NCBI RefSeq assembly: GCF_002208135.1
Contig: NZ_CP021646.1
Coordinates: 3,164,001 to 3,228,000, forward strand
DNA length: 64,000 nucleotides
Direction: 5' to 3'
Source of the DNA: Pseudoalteromonas piscicida
GTDB lineage: Bacteria; Pseudomonadota; Gammaproteobacteria; Enterobacterales; Alteromonadaceae
This document shows, piece by piece, positions 19,330-29,699 of the stretch; position 1 is the first letter of the stretch, and each line of letters starts with the position of its first letter. Both the position numbers and the translations under genes were made by a program. The notes under the pieces are model-generated. The model was not told the origin of the DNA. It ran no database searches and was given only the letters and a program-made list of their open reading frames with translations.

Positions 19330-19806
19330 GTAGCAGCGATTTTATATCGCGACTAAGAATAAAACCCTCGCTACATAAAGTAGCTCCGACACGACCAACA
19401 CCAAACAACAAGCACCAGACATCGGCGTAGCAGGGATTTTATATCGCGACTTAAGAATGAAACCCTCGCTACCTAAAGTAGCTCCTACACGACAAACACC
19501 AGATATCAGAGTAGCAGCGATTTTATATCGCGACTAAGAATGAAAACATCGCTACATAAAGTAGCTCCTACACGACAAACACCAGATATCAGAGTAGCAG
19601 CGATTTTACATCGCGACTTAAGAATGAAAACCTCGCTACATAAAGTAGCTCCTACACGACAAACACCAAATAACAAGCACCAGATATCTGCGTAGCAGTG
19701 ATTTTACATCGCGACTTAAGAATGAAAACATCGCTACATAAAGTAGCTCCTTCACGACAAACACCAAGCACCAAACATCTGCGTAGCAGCGATTTTATAT
19801 CGCGAA
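19330..19806. repeat. Six tandem copies of an 83-98 bp imperfect palindromic repeat
   Basis: Units begin GTAGCAGCGATTTTATATCG at 19330, 19427, 19511, 19594, 19692 and 19783; the last is cut short after about 24 bases. Each continues with CGACTTAAGAATGAAAACAT or a variant and then TCGCTACATAAAGTAGCTCC. The two ends are inverted relatives (GTAGCAGC... against GTAGGAGCTACTTTATGTAG read from the other strand), so each unit can fold back. Between units lie variable ACACCAGATATC-like linkers, which accounts for the 83-98 bp period. This is a REP/MITE-like element, not a CRISPR. Confidence 0.85.
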
Positions 19807-19854
19807 GAAGATCTCAGCATTAAGCCGGTTTTGCAGGTAAGGGAGTCATTTGGG

Positions 19855-19886
19855 CATAAAAAATGCCACCTTATTCAGGTGGCATC
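19855..19886 (-). terminator. Rho-independent terminator after nagP
   Basis: Stem ATGCCACC/GGTGGCAT (19863-19870 and 19878-19885) with a 7-base loop, followed on the minus strand by a T run (A run at 19857-19862 on the plus strand). It lies about 48 bases past the nagP stop. Confidence 0.8.
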
Positions 19887-19933
19887 ACACACGGGATTAT
19901 TTCTACATACATAGAAATTCTTTACATTTATCT

Positions 19934-21229
19934 TTACGCTTTCTTTTTGATCTTATGACCCTTCACAGCGTAGAAGATAATAAATAGATAGCAAGGCAAC
20001 ATGACCAAATGTGCTATTTGTTGTGACTCTACGGTTCCAGAAGTTCCTTTAGCCAAGCCTAAGAACACAGGACCGAATGCACCACCAGCAATACCCATAA
20101 CTAATAAGCCAGAGCCTACACTGGTTAACTTGCCAAGTCCAGATAATGCGAGCGGCCAAATAGCTGGCCACATGATTGCATTGGCTAGACCTAAAATAGC
20201 GACCATCAATAGAATATCAGGCAACGCTGATAATCCAAATAGGTTTGAAATGATAAACGAGTCTGGGCTACCAAATGAAATTGCGAGCGTGAGCAGCACA
20301 CCAAGCACAGCAGATGCCGTTAATGCCCTCTCCTGCGATATTACTCTTGGGATCAATATAATACCCAAGATATAACCCGTAACCATACACGCCATGGTAT
20401 AAGACGTCATCACACTATATTTTTCAACACCAAGTGCTAATGCAAATGAGCCAATCGTATCACCAGCGATCACTTCAACCGCAACGTACAAAAACAACGC
20501 GATCACACCAAGCTTTAAATTCGGATGAGATAGCGCTTCTCTCACTGAACCATGCTCTTCTTCGTCATCTTTTTCTATTTCAGGTAGTGGTGCAAACTTA
20601 ATACCTAGGGCAAAAATACCGATAAATGCAGCCAAACCTAAATATGGGCCGATAAGACCGTTTGCCATTGCATCAATATCAGCTTGAGTCAGCTCTTTAC
20701 CAGCCATATCTGTAAAGTTACTTAGTACCAATGCGGTAAATACCAGCGGTGCAACAATACCAGCGCCTTTATTCAAGATACCCATAATACTTACGCGTAC
20801 AGCTGCAGACTCTTCAGGGCCAATGCGGACTACATAAGGATTTACTGCCGTTTGTAACAATGTTTGACCAATACCCATGGTAAATTGGGCAAACAAAAAC
20901 AGCGCAAACATTTGTGTTTTCGCAGCAGGGATATATAACAATGCTGCACACATCATCATCGCAATCGCGATGGCCATGCCATTCTTATAACCTACCTTAC
21001 GGATGACTAAGGCAGAAGGAACAGCGGTAAATGTCACCGCAATATAAAAAGAGAAAAGGATAAAAGAAGATTGGAGTGGAGTTAGTTTTAAGACTTGCTC
21101 CAAATATGGCATTAGCGACCCATTCAGCCAAGTCACAAAGCCAAGAATAAAAAACATGGCGGCGACAATTGCCATTGGGATCGCGTTACTTCGTTTTGTT
21201 GTATTCGACACGGTAGCTTCCATAAACAT
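19934..21229 (-). CDS. nagP: N-acetylglucosamine MFS transporter NagP
   Basis: 431 residues, 12 predicted membrane helices, in the FucP branch of the MFS. Key segments are FFILGFVTWLNGSLMPYLEQ (about 22-41) and TLLQTAVNPYVVRIGPEESA (about 123-142). This is the inner-membrane GlcNAc permease that replaces the PTS in Alteromonadales. It lies beside a GH20 hexosaminidase and shares with it a near-identical palindromic operator, so the two should be induced together by chitin sugars. The ATG at 21229 is used; an ATG two codons later is equally possible. Confidence 0.88.
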   Translation of the reverse strand: MFMEATVSNTTKRSNAIPMAIVAAMFFILGFVTWLNGSLMPYLEQVLKLTPLQSSFILFSFYIAVTFTAVPSALVIRKVGYKNGMAIAIAMMMCAALLYIPAAKTQMFALFLFAQFTMGIGQTLLQTAVNPYVVRIGPEESAAVRVSIMGILNKGAGIVAPLVFTALVLSNFTDMAGKELTQADIDAMANGLIGPYLGLAAFIGIFALGIKFAPLPEIEKDDEEEHGSVREALSHPNLKLGVIALFLYVAVEVIAGDTIGSFALALGVEKYSVMTSYTMACMVTGYILGIILIPRVISQERALTASAVLGVLLTLAISFGSPDSFIISNLFGLSALPDILLMVAILGLANAIMWPAIWPLALSGLGKLTSVGSGLLVMGIAGGAFGPVFLGLAKGTSGTVESQQIAHLVMLPCYLFIIFYAVKGHKIKKKA

Positions 21230-21300
21230 TACTCATCGTTTATTGTTTGTATGGCTTTTTGCCTTGTTATTTTTTGCTTTGCTCACTGCTTTCTTTACAA

Positions 21301-21320
21301 AAATGACAGCGCTGACATTT
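21301..21320 (-). promoter_or_regulatory. NagR/NagC-like operator upstream of nagP
   Basis: Imperfect palindrome AAATGACAGCGCTGACATTT, centred about 80 bases before the nagP start. An almost identical site (24097-24115) precedes the GH20 gene. In Alteromonadales the GlcNAc regulon is controlled by a LacI- or ROK-type repressor with palindromic operators of this kind; which one binds here is inferred. Confidence 0.7.
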
Positions 21321-21376
21321 AACTTTACGTTAAAATCTATTTCATTACCAGTTAGAATTTGAGCAAAATTATCACC

Positions 21377-21400
21377 AAAAAAGGGCCATTGCCCTTTTTT
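21377..21400 (-). terminator. Rho-independent terminator after the GH20 gene
   Basis: Perfect 10-bp stem AAAAAAGGGC/GCCCTTTTTT (21377-21386, 21391-21400), loop CATT, 23 bases past the stop of the hexosaminidase gene. It isolates the GH20 transcript from nagP, so each has its own operator. Confidence 0.88.
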
Positions 21401-21422
21401 GCGATAAACTGAATACGGGGGT

Positions 21423-24014
21423 TTATTTCAACCCTGTGACACGGCTCGTATTTTTATCTCCGGCTCTCGTTCTCAACAATACCTTACTTTCATCTGAGAT
21501 ACTCATCTGATCAGTATAAGGCTGCCAAGATTCACCATTGTCTAAGCTCACTTCAATTGCAAGATAAGGGAAAGCACTATTCGCTTCAAGTTTACCCAGC
21601 ACCACTTTGGCACCAGGAACCGGAAGGTTTGGCTTAATGCCATCGTTTTGCAACTTTGCAATCTCTTTTAAAGACAGGGCTGCTGCGAAGGTTGAGAAGT
21701 CCTTGTTTAGCTCTTTTTGGTTAATACGGCGTCCCTCCCAATCCGCTTTATGCCAAGCGCGCTCCGCAAGCGAAAGCAAACGAGGGAAAATTAGGCGTAA
21801 TACTTGGTCTTCCGAGCGAATGGTCTCACTCCATATTTGCCCTTGCATACCAAGGATATTTTGCGGTCTTTTAAGCGCAGGTAACTCTCGACCAACTAAG
21901 GCTTCTAGATTCACGATAGGCTCACGGTTTCGCGTGAAGTCCGCATTTGCATAAATATTATCTGGCATATACGAAAATGCTTTTTTCGTATCTGTGTAAC
22001 GAGTTGCCCAATAATAGCCGCGCTCTTCAGGGTGGGCTTCGTAAGGGTGATCAAAGTACAAATGTGTACCGTGAGACAAAATAACTTGGTAATTGTTGTT
22101 TGCAAAACGATGGGCTCTGTCTGCTACTCCCCATTCCCAAATGTTATCCCATGTATTCACTAAGAACTGTGGGTTTGGAAACTCATCACGTTTAAAGGTC
22201 GTCGTAGTGTTGTACATTAAACCATCTTCCCAAGCGGCTGGGGTGATCCCACGCTTAGCAAGCAGCTTTGCAACTTTTTGAGTAAAGTATGGTTTTAAAT
22301 CATTGGGTCCAGCCACTCCGTTGTCGGCTACCGCAAATAAATCATTACATGCCGGTGATTCAGTCCACGAGCCCTTTCCAACTTCATCTCCACCAAAATG
22401 GACTGTCGTTAGCATAGTACCAGCGTCACGATACATTTCCTGCAGCTCATATACCACCTTCTCCATAAAGGCATAGCTTGAGTCCAAGCAAACATTAATA
22501 GAGTTATCAGTATAGAGTTGCACGGTTAGATACTTTGAAGTGTCATCAATATCGTTCAGAAGATAAGCTTTGGCCTCTTGCTCTCTACCTGCTTCCATCA
22601 ATTTGTGATAACGCGCTTCCATGGACTTAATAGCAGCACGAGCATGCCCAGGGCTTTCAATTTCTGGAATGATCTCGATATGACGTGCGGTGGCAAATTT
22701 AAGTAACTCGACAAAGTCCTCTCGAGAAAGGTAACCATTCCCACTTCCTGTTTTGAAAGGACCTGTGCCCAGCTGAGTCAGTAAGCACTCACGTTCTTCT
22801 AAATCAAAACAACGGAATGCGCCGACTTCCGTTAGTTCAGGAAGCCCAGGGATCTCCAAGCGCCAACCTTCATCATCTGAAAAGTGCCAATGGAACTTAT
22901 TTAACTTATAACGCGCCATCTGTTCAATTAATTTAAATAGCGCATCTTTACCATGATAGTTACGAGCATTGTCGTAATGCATGCCACGCCAACTAAAGCG
23001 CGGCGAGTCTTTAATTTCTAAGTGAGACAAGGTAATTTCATTTTTGCTATCGGCAGGAAATAGTGCAAGCAAGCTTTGAATACCGTAAAACACACCCGCG
23101 TTATCAATACCGGTGATTTCAATCACATCATCATCAATATCTAACGTGTATGACCCAGGTTGACTATAGTCATAATCTCGCCCTAGACTTTTCGCAACCT
23201 TGAGGCGGATCGTCGGGATATTCCCTTCAGGCACATGATTAGCTTCAGCTTTTAAATCCAATCCATATTCTGATAAGTCTTCTTGAAACACGGCGACTTC
23301 TGACTTCAAACGTCCTGCAAAGCGGATCTGCCAGTTTTTGTTTAGTGTAATTTCGCCACGATTAAAGTCGATATACTCAGGCTTTGGAATGATACGTCTT
23401 AGCGCATCTTCTTTTGAGACAGAAACATTGCTTTGATTACGTTCGAAACGCAGCGCTGCGTTCGCTATCTGCGTGTAATCGGTGGGTGTATTGTATCTTT
23501 TCAGTTGGTTCTCACGCTCGAATGGTGCAACGAACTGCGTCATGTCTTCTGTATCAGTATTTGCAAAAATGACTGGCTTATTTTTACCAGACACAATAAA
23601 GGCACGCGGCATAAAATCGCTGTATGCAGCAACCCAAGCCGAACCATCAAAAGCCAACTTGAGCTTTTCACCCGCTTTTAAGCCGGCAAACGAATCGGTA
23701 GGGGTTATACGATGAAGGTCGCCATTAATATGCTCAAAGCGCAGACCTTCAGCAGTTTCGGTTGAGATGTGACGAACTGAGTGCAAATAGATTTGCCAAT
23801 CACTTTGTCCTTTTGGTAGATCAACTTTTGAATTGTTAGTCAGTGTAATGGAGCCGCTAAAGCCTCCGGCACCATTGCTGAAGTTATTTTCTACCGCAAA
23901 TTCAAAATGCGTGTCACTTGCAAATTGCGTCAATTGCTGCTGCGTGAATGATGCTTGTGTATAGAATGAGCATCCAGCAATTATCGCCCCAAGCAAAGTC
24001 GTTTTTATTCTCAT
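21423..24014 (-). CDS. Beta-N-acetylhexosaminidase, GH20 (chitobiase), lipoprotein
   Basis: 863 residues. The N-terminus MRIKTTLLGAIIAGC fits a lipoprotein signal (IAGC lipobox). Then come a chitobiase N-terminal carbohydrate-binding-like domain (about 35-190), a GH20 domain-2-like region (about 205-330), and the GH20 catalytic barrel (about 335-770) with the diagnostic HFGGDEVG, whose Asp-Glu pair acts in substrate-assisted hydrolysis. A C-terminal beta domain follows. It releases GlcNAc from chitooligosaccharides, probably in the periplasm or outer membrane, feeding NagP. It has its own terminator and operator. Confidence 0.93.
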   Translation of the reverse strand: MRIKTTLLGAIIAGCSFYTQASFTQQQLTQFASDTHFEFAVENNFSNGAGGFSGSITLTNNSKVDLPKGQSDWQIYLHSVRHISTETAEGLRFEHINGDLHRITPTDSFAGLKAGEKLKLAFDGSAWVAAYSDFMPRAFIVSGKNKPVIFANTDTEDMTQFVAPFERENQLKRYNTPTDYTQIANAALRFERNQSNVSVSKEDALRRIIPKPEYIDFNRGEITLNKNWQIRFAGRLKSEVAVFQEDLSEYGLDLKAEANHVPEGNIPTIRLKVAKSLGRDYDYSQPGSYTLDIDDDVIEITGIDNAGVFYGIQSLLALFPADSKNEITLSHLEIKDSPRFSWRGMHYDNARNYHGKDALFKLIEQMARYKLNKFHWHFSDDEGWRLEIPGLPELTEVGAFRCFDLEERECLLTQLGTGPFKTGSGNGYLSREDFVELLKFATARHIEIIPEIESPGHARAAIKSMEARYHKLMEAGREQEAKAYLLNDIDDTSKYLTVQLYTDNSINVCLDSSYAFMEKVVYELQEMYRDAGTMLTTVHFGGDEVGKGSWTESPACNDLFAVADNGVAGPNDLKPYFTQKVAKLLAKRGITPAAWEDGLMYNTTTTFKRDEFPNPQFLVNTWDNIWEWGVADRAHRFANNNYQVILSHGTHLYFDHPYEAHPEERGYYWATRYTDTKKAFSYMPDNIYANADFTRNREPIVNLEALVGRELPALKRPQNILGMQGQIWSETIRSEDQVLRLIFPRLLSLAERAWHKADWEGRRINQKELNKDFSTFAAALSLKEIAKLQNDGIKPNLPVPGAKVVLGKLEANSAFPYLAIEVSLDNGESWQPYTDQMSISDESKVLLRTRAGDKNTSRVTGLK

Positions 24015-24096
24015 CTTTTGCTCCCAGTCTTCATGTTCAATTTAGAAATGAACATCATTTAATCACTTATTATTCCTAAACATCATATAAAAGTTA

Positions 24097-24115
24097 AAAT
24101 GACAGCGCTATCATT
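24097..24115 (-). promoter_or_regulatory. NagR/NagC-like operator upstream of the GH20 gene
   Basis: AAATGACAGCGCTATCATT, an imperfect palindrome sharing its first 13 bases with the nagP site. It lies about 85 bases before the GH20 start codon, the same placement as at nagP. Confidence 0.7.
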
Positions 24116-24281
24116 ATTTTTTCATATCCTTGTGTTAGGCAAAATGAAGCTACTCTGATTCGGCTGTAAATACCATCAAATAGCGATGAACTTGACTTTG
24201 GAAATGGCTAGTGTGTGCGGTAAGTGCTGAAGTAGATGTGATATCTTGCTAGGAGTTCAATAAGTTGTAATTGGGTGTCGT

Positions 24282-24322
24282 AAAAAGCGGCGGATTTACT
24301 GAAAGAGCACAATAAAACCGCC
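24282..24322 (-). terminator. Likely terminator after the M13 peptidase gene
   Basis: On the minus strand, GGCGGTTTTA and TAAATCCGCC pair with one mismatch around a 14-base loop, followed by GCTTTTTAC. The stem starts 20 bases past the stop codon. Confidence 0.65.
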
Positions 24323-24341
24323 ACGAATTCAAAATGTGAAA

Positions 24342-26414
24342 TTACCAGATTTTCACTCTATCTTCTGGCTTAAGATACATTTTATCGCCTTCTTTCACAT
24401 CAAATGCCTTGTAGAACTCAGGCATATTTGGCAGCACACCAATCACTCGATAATGACTTGGTGAATGCGGATCTGTCATCAGACGATTACGCAGCTCTTC
24501 ATCGCGGTATTTACGACGCCAAATTTGTGACCAGCCCATAAAGAAGCGCTGCTCCCCAGTATAACCGTCAATAACTGGCGCCTTCTTATCACCTAGTGAA
24601 ATTTGGTACGCTTTATAAGCGACAGTTAGACCGCCTAAATCACCAATGTTTTCACCTAGTGTAAGTTGACCGTTTACGCCGGCATCTTCAAATGGTTTGA
24701 AGCCATTAAATTGCTCAACCAGTTTTTGGCTACGCGCTTCGAATTGTGCAAGGTCAGACTCACTCCACCAATTACGTAGGTTACCATCACCGTCATACTT
24801 CGCACCTTGGTCGTCAAAGCCGTGGCCTAACTCGTGACCGATAACCGCACCGATTGCACCGTAGTTGACAGCATCATCCGCTTCGAGGTTAAAAAATGGT
24901 GGTTGTAAAATCGCAGCTGGGAATACAATCTCGTTATTCACTGGATTGTAATATGCATTCACCGTTTGCGGTGTCATAAACCACTCGCCACGGTCGACTG
25001 GTTTACCCAGCTTGTCGATCATTTCCTGATTAGCAAATTGGCTATAGCGTACATAGTTACCAACTAGATCATCAGGATTGATCTCAAGCGCTGAATAGTC
25101 TTTCCATTTGTCAGGGTAACCAATCTTAGGCGTAAACTTATTGAGCTTATCTTTTGCCGCTACTTTAGTTTCAGCACTCATCCACTCAAGACCATCAATC
25201 GCTTGATCAAATCCTTTAATAAGATTGGCAACCAACTCTTCCATTCTTGCCTTAGCTTCTGGTGGGAAATACGACTTAACGTATATCTTGCCTAGCATTT
25301 CACCAAGTACCGAATTACTTGCATCTACTGCTTTTTTCCACGTTGGCGCTTGTTCCTCTACACCCGTCAATGTTTTACCAAAGAACCCAAATTTAAGGTC
25401 AACTACATCTTTACTTAGTAGCTCTGCGTAGTCATTGGTAAAGTGGAATGTTAAGTAGTCTTGCCATGTCTCTAGCTTTGAATCTGCAATGATTTTTGAC
25501 AGCGCCTCAAAGAAACTTGGCTGGCTTACGATAAGTGAATCCGTTTTAATACCAAGTGCGCTTAAAAACGCTGATGTATCAAAGTCTGGCATTAATTGAT
25601 TAAATGCATCATTGCTTAGCTTGTTATAGGTTTTAGTCGCATCGCGGCTTTCAACGCGTGTCCATTGCGCTTCGGCAATTTGCCTCTCTAATGCAACAAT
25701 ATTCAGTGCAGCTTGACCTGGATTTTTATGACCAGCCTTTGCTAACAACTGTTCGATGTAAAGCTGGTACTGTTCACGAATTTTACTGAATTTTTCTTCA
25801 TCTTTCAGGTAGTAATCACGGTCAGGTAAGCCAAGCCCTGACTGGAACATGTAAAGTGCATTTTCGCTTGAATTCTTAGCATCATTATTAACGTACCAAC
25901 CAAACGGTGTACTTGCACCCGTTAAACGCATTTTAGCAAAGATAGTTGGTAGCTCTGACTTATTCTTCAGGTCTTGAATTTCTTTCAGATAAGGCTTAAC
26001 CGGGTTTAAGCCCAGCTCGTTCCTAGCACCTTCATCCATATAGCTTTGATAAAACGCACCCAGCTTCTGTTCATCGCTACCCGCTTTAGCTGATGTGTTG
26101 TTTGCAGCATCTTCAAGTACTTTACGTAGTGCTTTTTGCGACTCATCATAAAGCTGTGAGAAAGAACCATAATTTGACTTATCAGCAGGGATTTTGGTTT
26201 TTTCTAACCAGTGACCATTCACATGATAATAGAAGTCATCTTGTGGGCGCACTGATTTATCAATATTTTCCAATTCGATACCAGAATTCAAAGCCGCCTT
26301 TTGTGCTTCGGCTTGTTCCGCTGGTTTTTGTTGTTGTGTTTGCGGTTGTTCACTACAACCAATCAATCCCAATGCGAGTGCAACGCTCGCAGCAGTCAGT
26401 GATAGTTTCTTCAT
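24342..26414 (-). CDS. pepO: M13 family metallopeptidase (neprilysin/PepO-like), lipoprotein
   Basis: About 690 residues from the ATG at 26414. The start gives a lipoprotein signal ending LIGC; longer upstream starts would bury it. A Gln/Ala-rich linker precedes the M13 N-terminal domain with NIDKSVRPQDDFYYHVNGHW. The catalytic domain has the zinc motif VIGHELGHGFDDQG, the third ligand in GENIGDLGG, and a C-terminal DPHSPSHYRVIG. It should be a periplasmic peptidase cleaving short peptides. It is transcribed alone. Confidence 0.93.
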   Translation of the reverse strand: MKKLSLTAASVALALGLIGCSEQPQTQQQKPAEQAEAQKAALNSGIELENIDKSVRPQDDFYYHVNGHWLEKTKIPADKSNYGSFSQLYDESQKALRKVLEDAANNTSAKAGSDEQKLGAFYQSYMDEGARNELGLNPVKPYLKEIQDLKNKSELPTIFAKMRLTGASTPFGWYVNNDAKNSSENALYMFQSGLGLPDRDYYLKDEEKFSKIREQYQLYIEQLLAKAGHKNPGQAALNIVALERQIAEAQWTRVESRDATKTYNKLSNDAFNQLMPDFDTSAFLSALGIKTDSLIVSQPSFFEALSKIIADSKLETWQDYLTFHFTNDYAELLSKDVVDLKFGFFGKTLTGVEEQAPTWKKAVDASNSVLGEMLGKIYVKSYFPPEAKARMEELVANLIKGFDQAIDGLEWMSAETKVAAKDKLNKFTPKIGYPDKWKDYSALEINPDDLVGNYVRYSQFANQEMIDKLGKPVDRGEWFMTPQTVNAYYNPVNNEIVFPAAILQPPFFNLEADDAVNYGAIGAVIGHELGHGFDDQGAKYDGDGNLRNWWSESDLAQFEARSQKLVEQFNGFKPFEDAGVNGQLTLGENIGDLGGLTVAYKAYQISLGDKKAPVIDGYTGEQRFFMGWSQIWRRKYRDEELRNRLMTDPHSPSHYRVIGVLPNMPEFYKAFDVKEGDKMYLKPEDRVKIW

Positions 26415-26530
26415 TTTTGTTCCCCTGATAGAATTTCGCATGTAAGCGATCATTCACTAGTCTACCGATGCACATAGTGAATGACTATGACTCTGAGTGC
26501 TGAATTTAGTAACAAAGTTTGTCACTGATA

Positions 26531-26923
26531 TTAGCGAGTTTGCAATAGTTCCACGATTGCCTTGTTGGCTTCAGGAAACGCGAGCTCGTGCAACTGCTCA
26601 ACTGCAACCCATTTAGAAGGCTGTCCTTCTGCGCCATGAGCTTCACCGGAAAAGTCCTCAACATGATGAATGTATAAGCATACGGCTTTATCAGCATAAT
26701 CATGCTCAATGCGCATTAGCTCAGATGAACGATAGATCTCAATGCCAACCTCTTCTTGTAACTCACGCTTCAATGCCGAAAAGACATCTTCACCCGCTTC
26801 CATTTTCCCGCCAGGGAATTCCCAAAGTCCACCTTGATGTTGCTCTTCACCTCTTAAGCAGACAAAGATTTGCTGATTTTTTTCAATCACACCAACAGCG
26901 ACTTCAACACGTTTTTTTTGCAT
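26531..26923 (-). CDS. mutT: MutT, 8-oxo-dGTP diphosphatase (Nudix)
   Basis: About 130 residues. The Nudix box GGKMEAGEDVFSALKREL followed by QEEVGI is intact (Gx5Ex7REUxEExGU pattern). MutT hydrolyses 8-oxo-dGTP and prevents A:T to C:G changes. The start at 26923 is preferred because GGAG lies 6 bases upstream; an ATG 12 bases earlier would place the ribosome site inside the gene. Its place downstream of secA is the same as in enterobacteria, here with a terminator between them. Confidence 0.9.
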   Translation of the reverse strand: MQKKRVEVAVGVIEKNQQIFVCLRGEEQHQGGLWEFPGGKMEAGEDVFSALKRELQEEVGIEIYRSSELMRIEHDYADKAVCLYIHHVEDFSGEAHGAEGQPSKWVAVEQLHELAFPEANKAIVELLQTR

Positions 26924-26935
26924 CATTTTCTCCAT

Positions 26936-26962
26936 AAAAAAAGCGACTTAGCGTCGCTTTTT
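26936..26962 (-). terminator. Rho-independent terminator after secA
   Basis: Stem AAGCGAC/GTCGCTT (26941-26947, 26953-26959) extended by A/T runs, about 30 bases past the secA stop and right at the mutT start. mutT transcription would need read-through or a promoter in the same few bases. Confidence 0.8.
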
Positions 26963-26990
26963 ATACAAATTTAGATTTAGATTTAGACAA

Positions 26991-29699
26991 TTATTTTAGT
27001 TTGCCGCAACACTGCTTAAACTTCTTACCTGATTGGCAAGGACATGGCTCATTGCGACCAACTTTTGGCTCTGTGCGCTCAGCAACAACCGCCCCCTCAG
27101 GCGTTTCACCGCCCACGCGCTCAACTTCTTCGTGTTGATATTCACGCGGTGCTTGCTCACTCTTTCGATGTTGTTCTTCAACCTTCTCAACATCTTCCTC
27201 AGCACGAACCTGAACTTTACTTAGTACGCCAACAACGTCAATCTTCAAGTTTTCAAGCATTTGTGAGAATAACTCAAACGACTCACGCTTATATTCTTGC
27301 TTCGGATTCTTCTGCGCATAGCCACGTAGATGAATACCTTGGCGAAGATGATCCATTGCTGCTAAGTGATCTTTCCAATGCTGATCTAGGCTTTGTAGCA
27401 TAACTGCCTTTTCGAAGTGACGTAGCACATCTGGGCCTACCATCTCTTCTTTTTGCTTGTACGCCTTGTCTACGTCTTCTACGATACGATCGCGTAGCAT
27501 TTCTTCATACAACTTGCTGTCTTCTTCAAGCCATTTTGCAATCGGAAGCTCAACATGGAAATCATTTTTCAAGCGCTCTTCAAGTGCTGGAATATCCCAC
27601 ATTTCCGCTAGGCTCTGTGGTGGAATATACTGATCGATGGTCGCATTCAGTACGTCTTCACGAATAGCCGTGATCGTCTCTGAGATATCACCTTCTTCAA
27701 GTAGTTCGTTACGTTGTTCGTAAACCACTTTACGTTGATCGTTAGCAACATCATCGTATTCAAGTAATTGTTTACGAATATCAAAGTTACGCGCTTCCAC
27801 TTTACGCTGTGCGTTTTCAATGGCACGGTTAACCCATGGGTGTTCAATGGCTTCACCACGTTGCATACCTAGTTTGCGCATCATGTTAGTCATACGCTCA
27901 CCTGCGAAGATACGCATCAATGCGTCATCCATCGATAGGTAGAAACGGCTTGAACCGGCATCACCTTGACGACCTGCACGACCACGCAACTGGTTGTCGA
28001 TACGGCGAGATTCGTGACGCTCAGTTCCAATAATATGTAAACCACCAGAAGCCAGTACTGCATCATGACGCTCTTTCCAAGCGGCTTTAATTTCTGCTAC
28101 TTGCTCTTCTGATGGGTTTTCTAATTTTTCAACATCCGACTGCCAGCTGCCACCCAGTACGATATCCGTACCACGACCAGCCATATTCGTCGCAATCGTC
28201 ACTTTTCCCGGTAGACCCGCATCCGCGATAATATCTGCTTCTTGCGCGTGGAATTTAGCATTCAGTACGTTATGCTCAATTTTTTCTTTGCGAAGGAAGT
28301 GAGAAAGATACTCAGAACTTTCGATAGATACCGTACCCACCAATACAGGCTGACCACGTTCTTGGCAAGAGCGAATGTCTTCAAGAATGGCTTCAAACTT
28401 CTCTTCTTGCGTCAAATATACAAGATCTGCACGGTCATCGCGAACCATAGGTTTATTGGTTGGGATAACTACGGTATCTAGGCCATAGATTGACTGGAAC
28501 TCGAACGCTTCAGTGTCTGCTGTACCTGTCATACCTGCAAGCTTGTTGTACAAGCGGAAATAATTCTGGAACGTGATTGAAGCCAAGGTTTGGTTTTCGT
28601 TCTGAATACGAACCCCTTCCTTCGCCTCAACGGCTTGGTGAAGACCCTCAGACCAACGACGTCCTTCCATCGTACGGCCAGTGTGCTCGTCAACGATGAT
28701 AACTTCGTTATCTTTTACAACGTAATCAACGTCTTTTTGATATAGCTTGTGAGCACGAAGTGCTGCGTAAACATGGCTAAGTAGTGAAATATTACCTGCC
28801 GAGTAAAGAGAATCCCCCTCTTCAATCAGACCACGTTCGGTCAGTAATTCTTCAACTTTGATTTGACCACGTTCGGTAAGGTGAACTTGTTTACCTTTTT
28901 CATCAATCGTGAAGTCACCATCGCCTTCAACGCCTTCTTCGTCCTCTTTTTCTTGTTGCACAAGATCAGGCACAATTTTATTGATTTCGGCATAAAGCTC
29001 AGAGCTATCTTCAGCAGGACCAGAAATAATAAGTGGTGTACGCGCTTCATCAATTAGGATCGAATCCACCTCATCCACAACAGCATAGTTAAGTGGACGT
29101 TGCACACGTTCTTCAACACTAAACGCCATATTATCGCGTAGGTAGTCAAAGCCGAATTCGTTATTGGTGCCGTAAGTGATATCGGCGGCATACGCTTGCT
29201 TTTTCTGCTGTGGCATCATGCCTGGCACGTTACAACCAACAGTAAGACCTAGAAATTCAAAGAGTGGACGGTTTGTCTCAGCATCACGTTTAGCTAAGTA
29301 GTCGTTGACGGTAATAACGTGCACACCTTTACCTGAAACCGCATTTAAATACGCAGGTAATGTTGCTGTTAGTGTTTTACCTTCACCCGTTCTCATTTCT
29401 GAAATACGGCCTTGGTGCAGCACCATACCACCAATCATTTGTACATCGAAATGACGCATTCCAAATACGCGCTTAGATGCTTCACGCACCGTAGCGAACG
29501 CCTCTGGTAATAAATCATCTAGCGTTGAACCTTGCTCAATACGCTGTTTAAATTCAGCCGTTTTTGCTTTTAGTTCCTCATCGCTTAATTTGCCGTATTG
29601 TTCTTCTAACGCATTGATTAAAGCGACTGTTTTTCTTAGGTTTTTGATGGTGCGATCATTACGACTACCAAAAATTTTGGTAAAAATATTAGCTAACAT
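26991..29699 (-). CDS. secA: Preprotein translocase ATPase SecA
   Basis: 902 residues, normal length. Shows MRTGEGKT (Walker A, about 103-110), the [20 protein letters not shown] region (about 209-228), [19 protein letters not shown], and the C-terminal zinc motif [15 protein letters not shown] that binds SecB and phospholipid. It powers Sec export, including the secreted proteins of this window. A secM gene, which lies before secA in enterobacteria, is not seen. Next upstream is the divergent dciA. Confidence 0.99.
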   Translation of the reverse strand: MLANIFTKIFGSRNDRTIKNLRKTVALINALEEQYGKLSDEELKAKTAEFKQRIEQGSTLDDLLPEAFATVREASKRVFGMRHFDVQMIGGMVLHQGRISEMRTGEGKTLTATLPAYLNAVSGKGVHVITVNDYLAKRDAETNRPLFEFLGLTVGCNVPGMMPQQKKQAYAADITYGTNNEFGFDYLRDNMAFSVEERVQRPLNYAVVDEVDSILIDEARTPLIISGPAEDSSELYAEINKIVPDLVQQEKEDEEGVEGDGDFTIDEKGKQVHLTERGQIKVEELLTERGLIEEGDSLYSAGNISLLSHVYAALRAHKLYQKDVDYVVKDNEVIIVDEHTGRTMEGRRWSEGLHQAVEAKEGVRIQNENQTLASITFQNYFRLYNKLAGMTGTADTEAFEFQSIYGLDTVVIPTNKPMVRDDRADLVYLTQEEKFEAILEDIRSCQERGQPVLVGTVSIESSEYLSHFLRKEKIEHNVLNAKFHAQEADIIADAGLPGKVTIATNMAGRGTDIVLGGSWQSDVEKLENPSEEQVAEIKAAWKERHDAVLASGGLHIIGTERHESRRIDNQLRGRAGRQGDAGSSRFYLSMDDALMRIFAGERMTNMMRKLGMQRGEAIEHPWVNRAIENAQRKVEARNFDIRKQLLEYDDVANDQRKVVYEQRNELLEEGDISETITAIREDVLNATIDQYIPPQSLAEMWDIPALEERLKNDFHVELPIAKWLEEDSKLYEEMLRDRIVEDVDKAYKQKEEMVGPDVLRHFEKAVMLQSLDQHWKDHLAAMDHLRQGIHLRGYAQKNPKQEYKRESFELFSQMLENLKIDVVGVLSKVQVRAEEDVEKVEEQHRKSEQAPREYQHEEVERVGGETPEGAVVAERTEPKVGRNEPCPCQSGKKFKQCCGKLK

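Larger units (their letters stand above)
19262..19933. other. Intergenic region filled by tandem palindromic repeats
   Basis: The 672 bases between tRNA-His and nagP hold six copies of an intergenic repeat (listed separately) and the nagP terminator. The first 65 bases after the tRNA show no clear tRNA terminator. I see no protein gene. Confidence 0.7.
24015..24341. other. Intergenic region between the GH20 and M13 peptidase genes
   Basis: 327 bases containing the GH20 operator near one end and the peptidase terminator near the other. The centre (about 24125-24280) shows no gene or clear structure. Confidence 0.6.

Noticed and set aside
19330..19806. CRISPR array
   Set aside because: Repeats are 60-75 bases long with internal palindromes, the spacers are short and alike, and there are no cas genes nearby.
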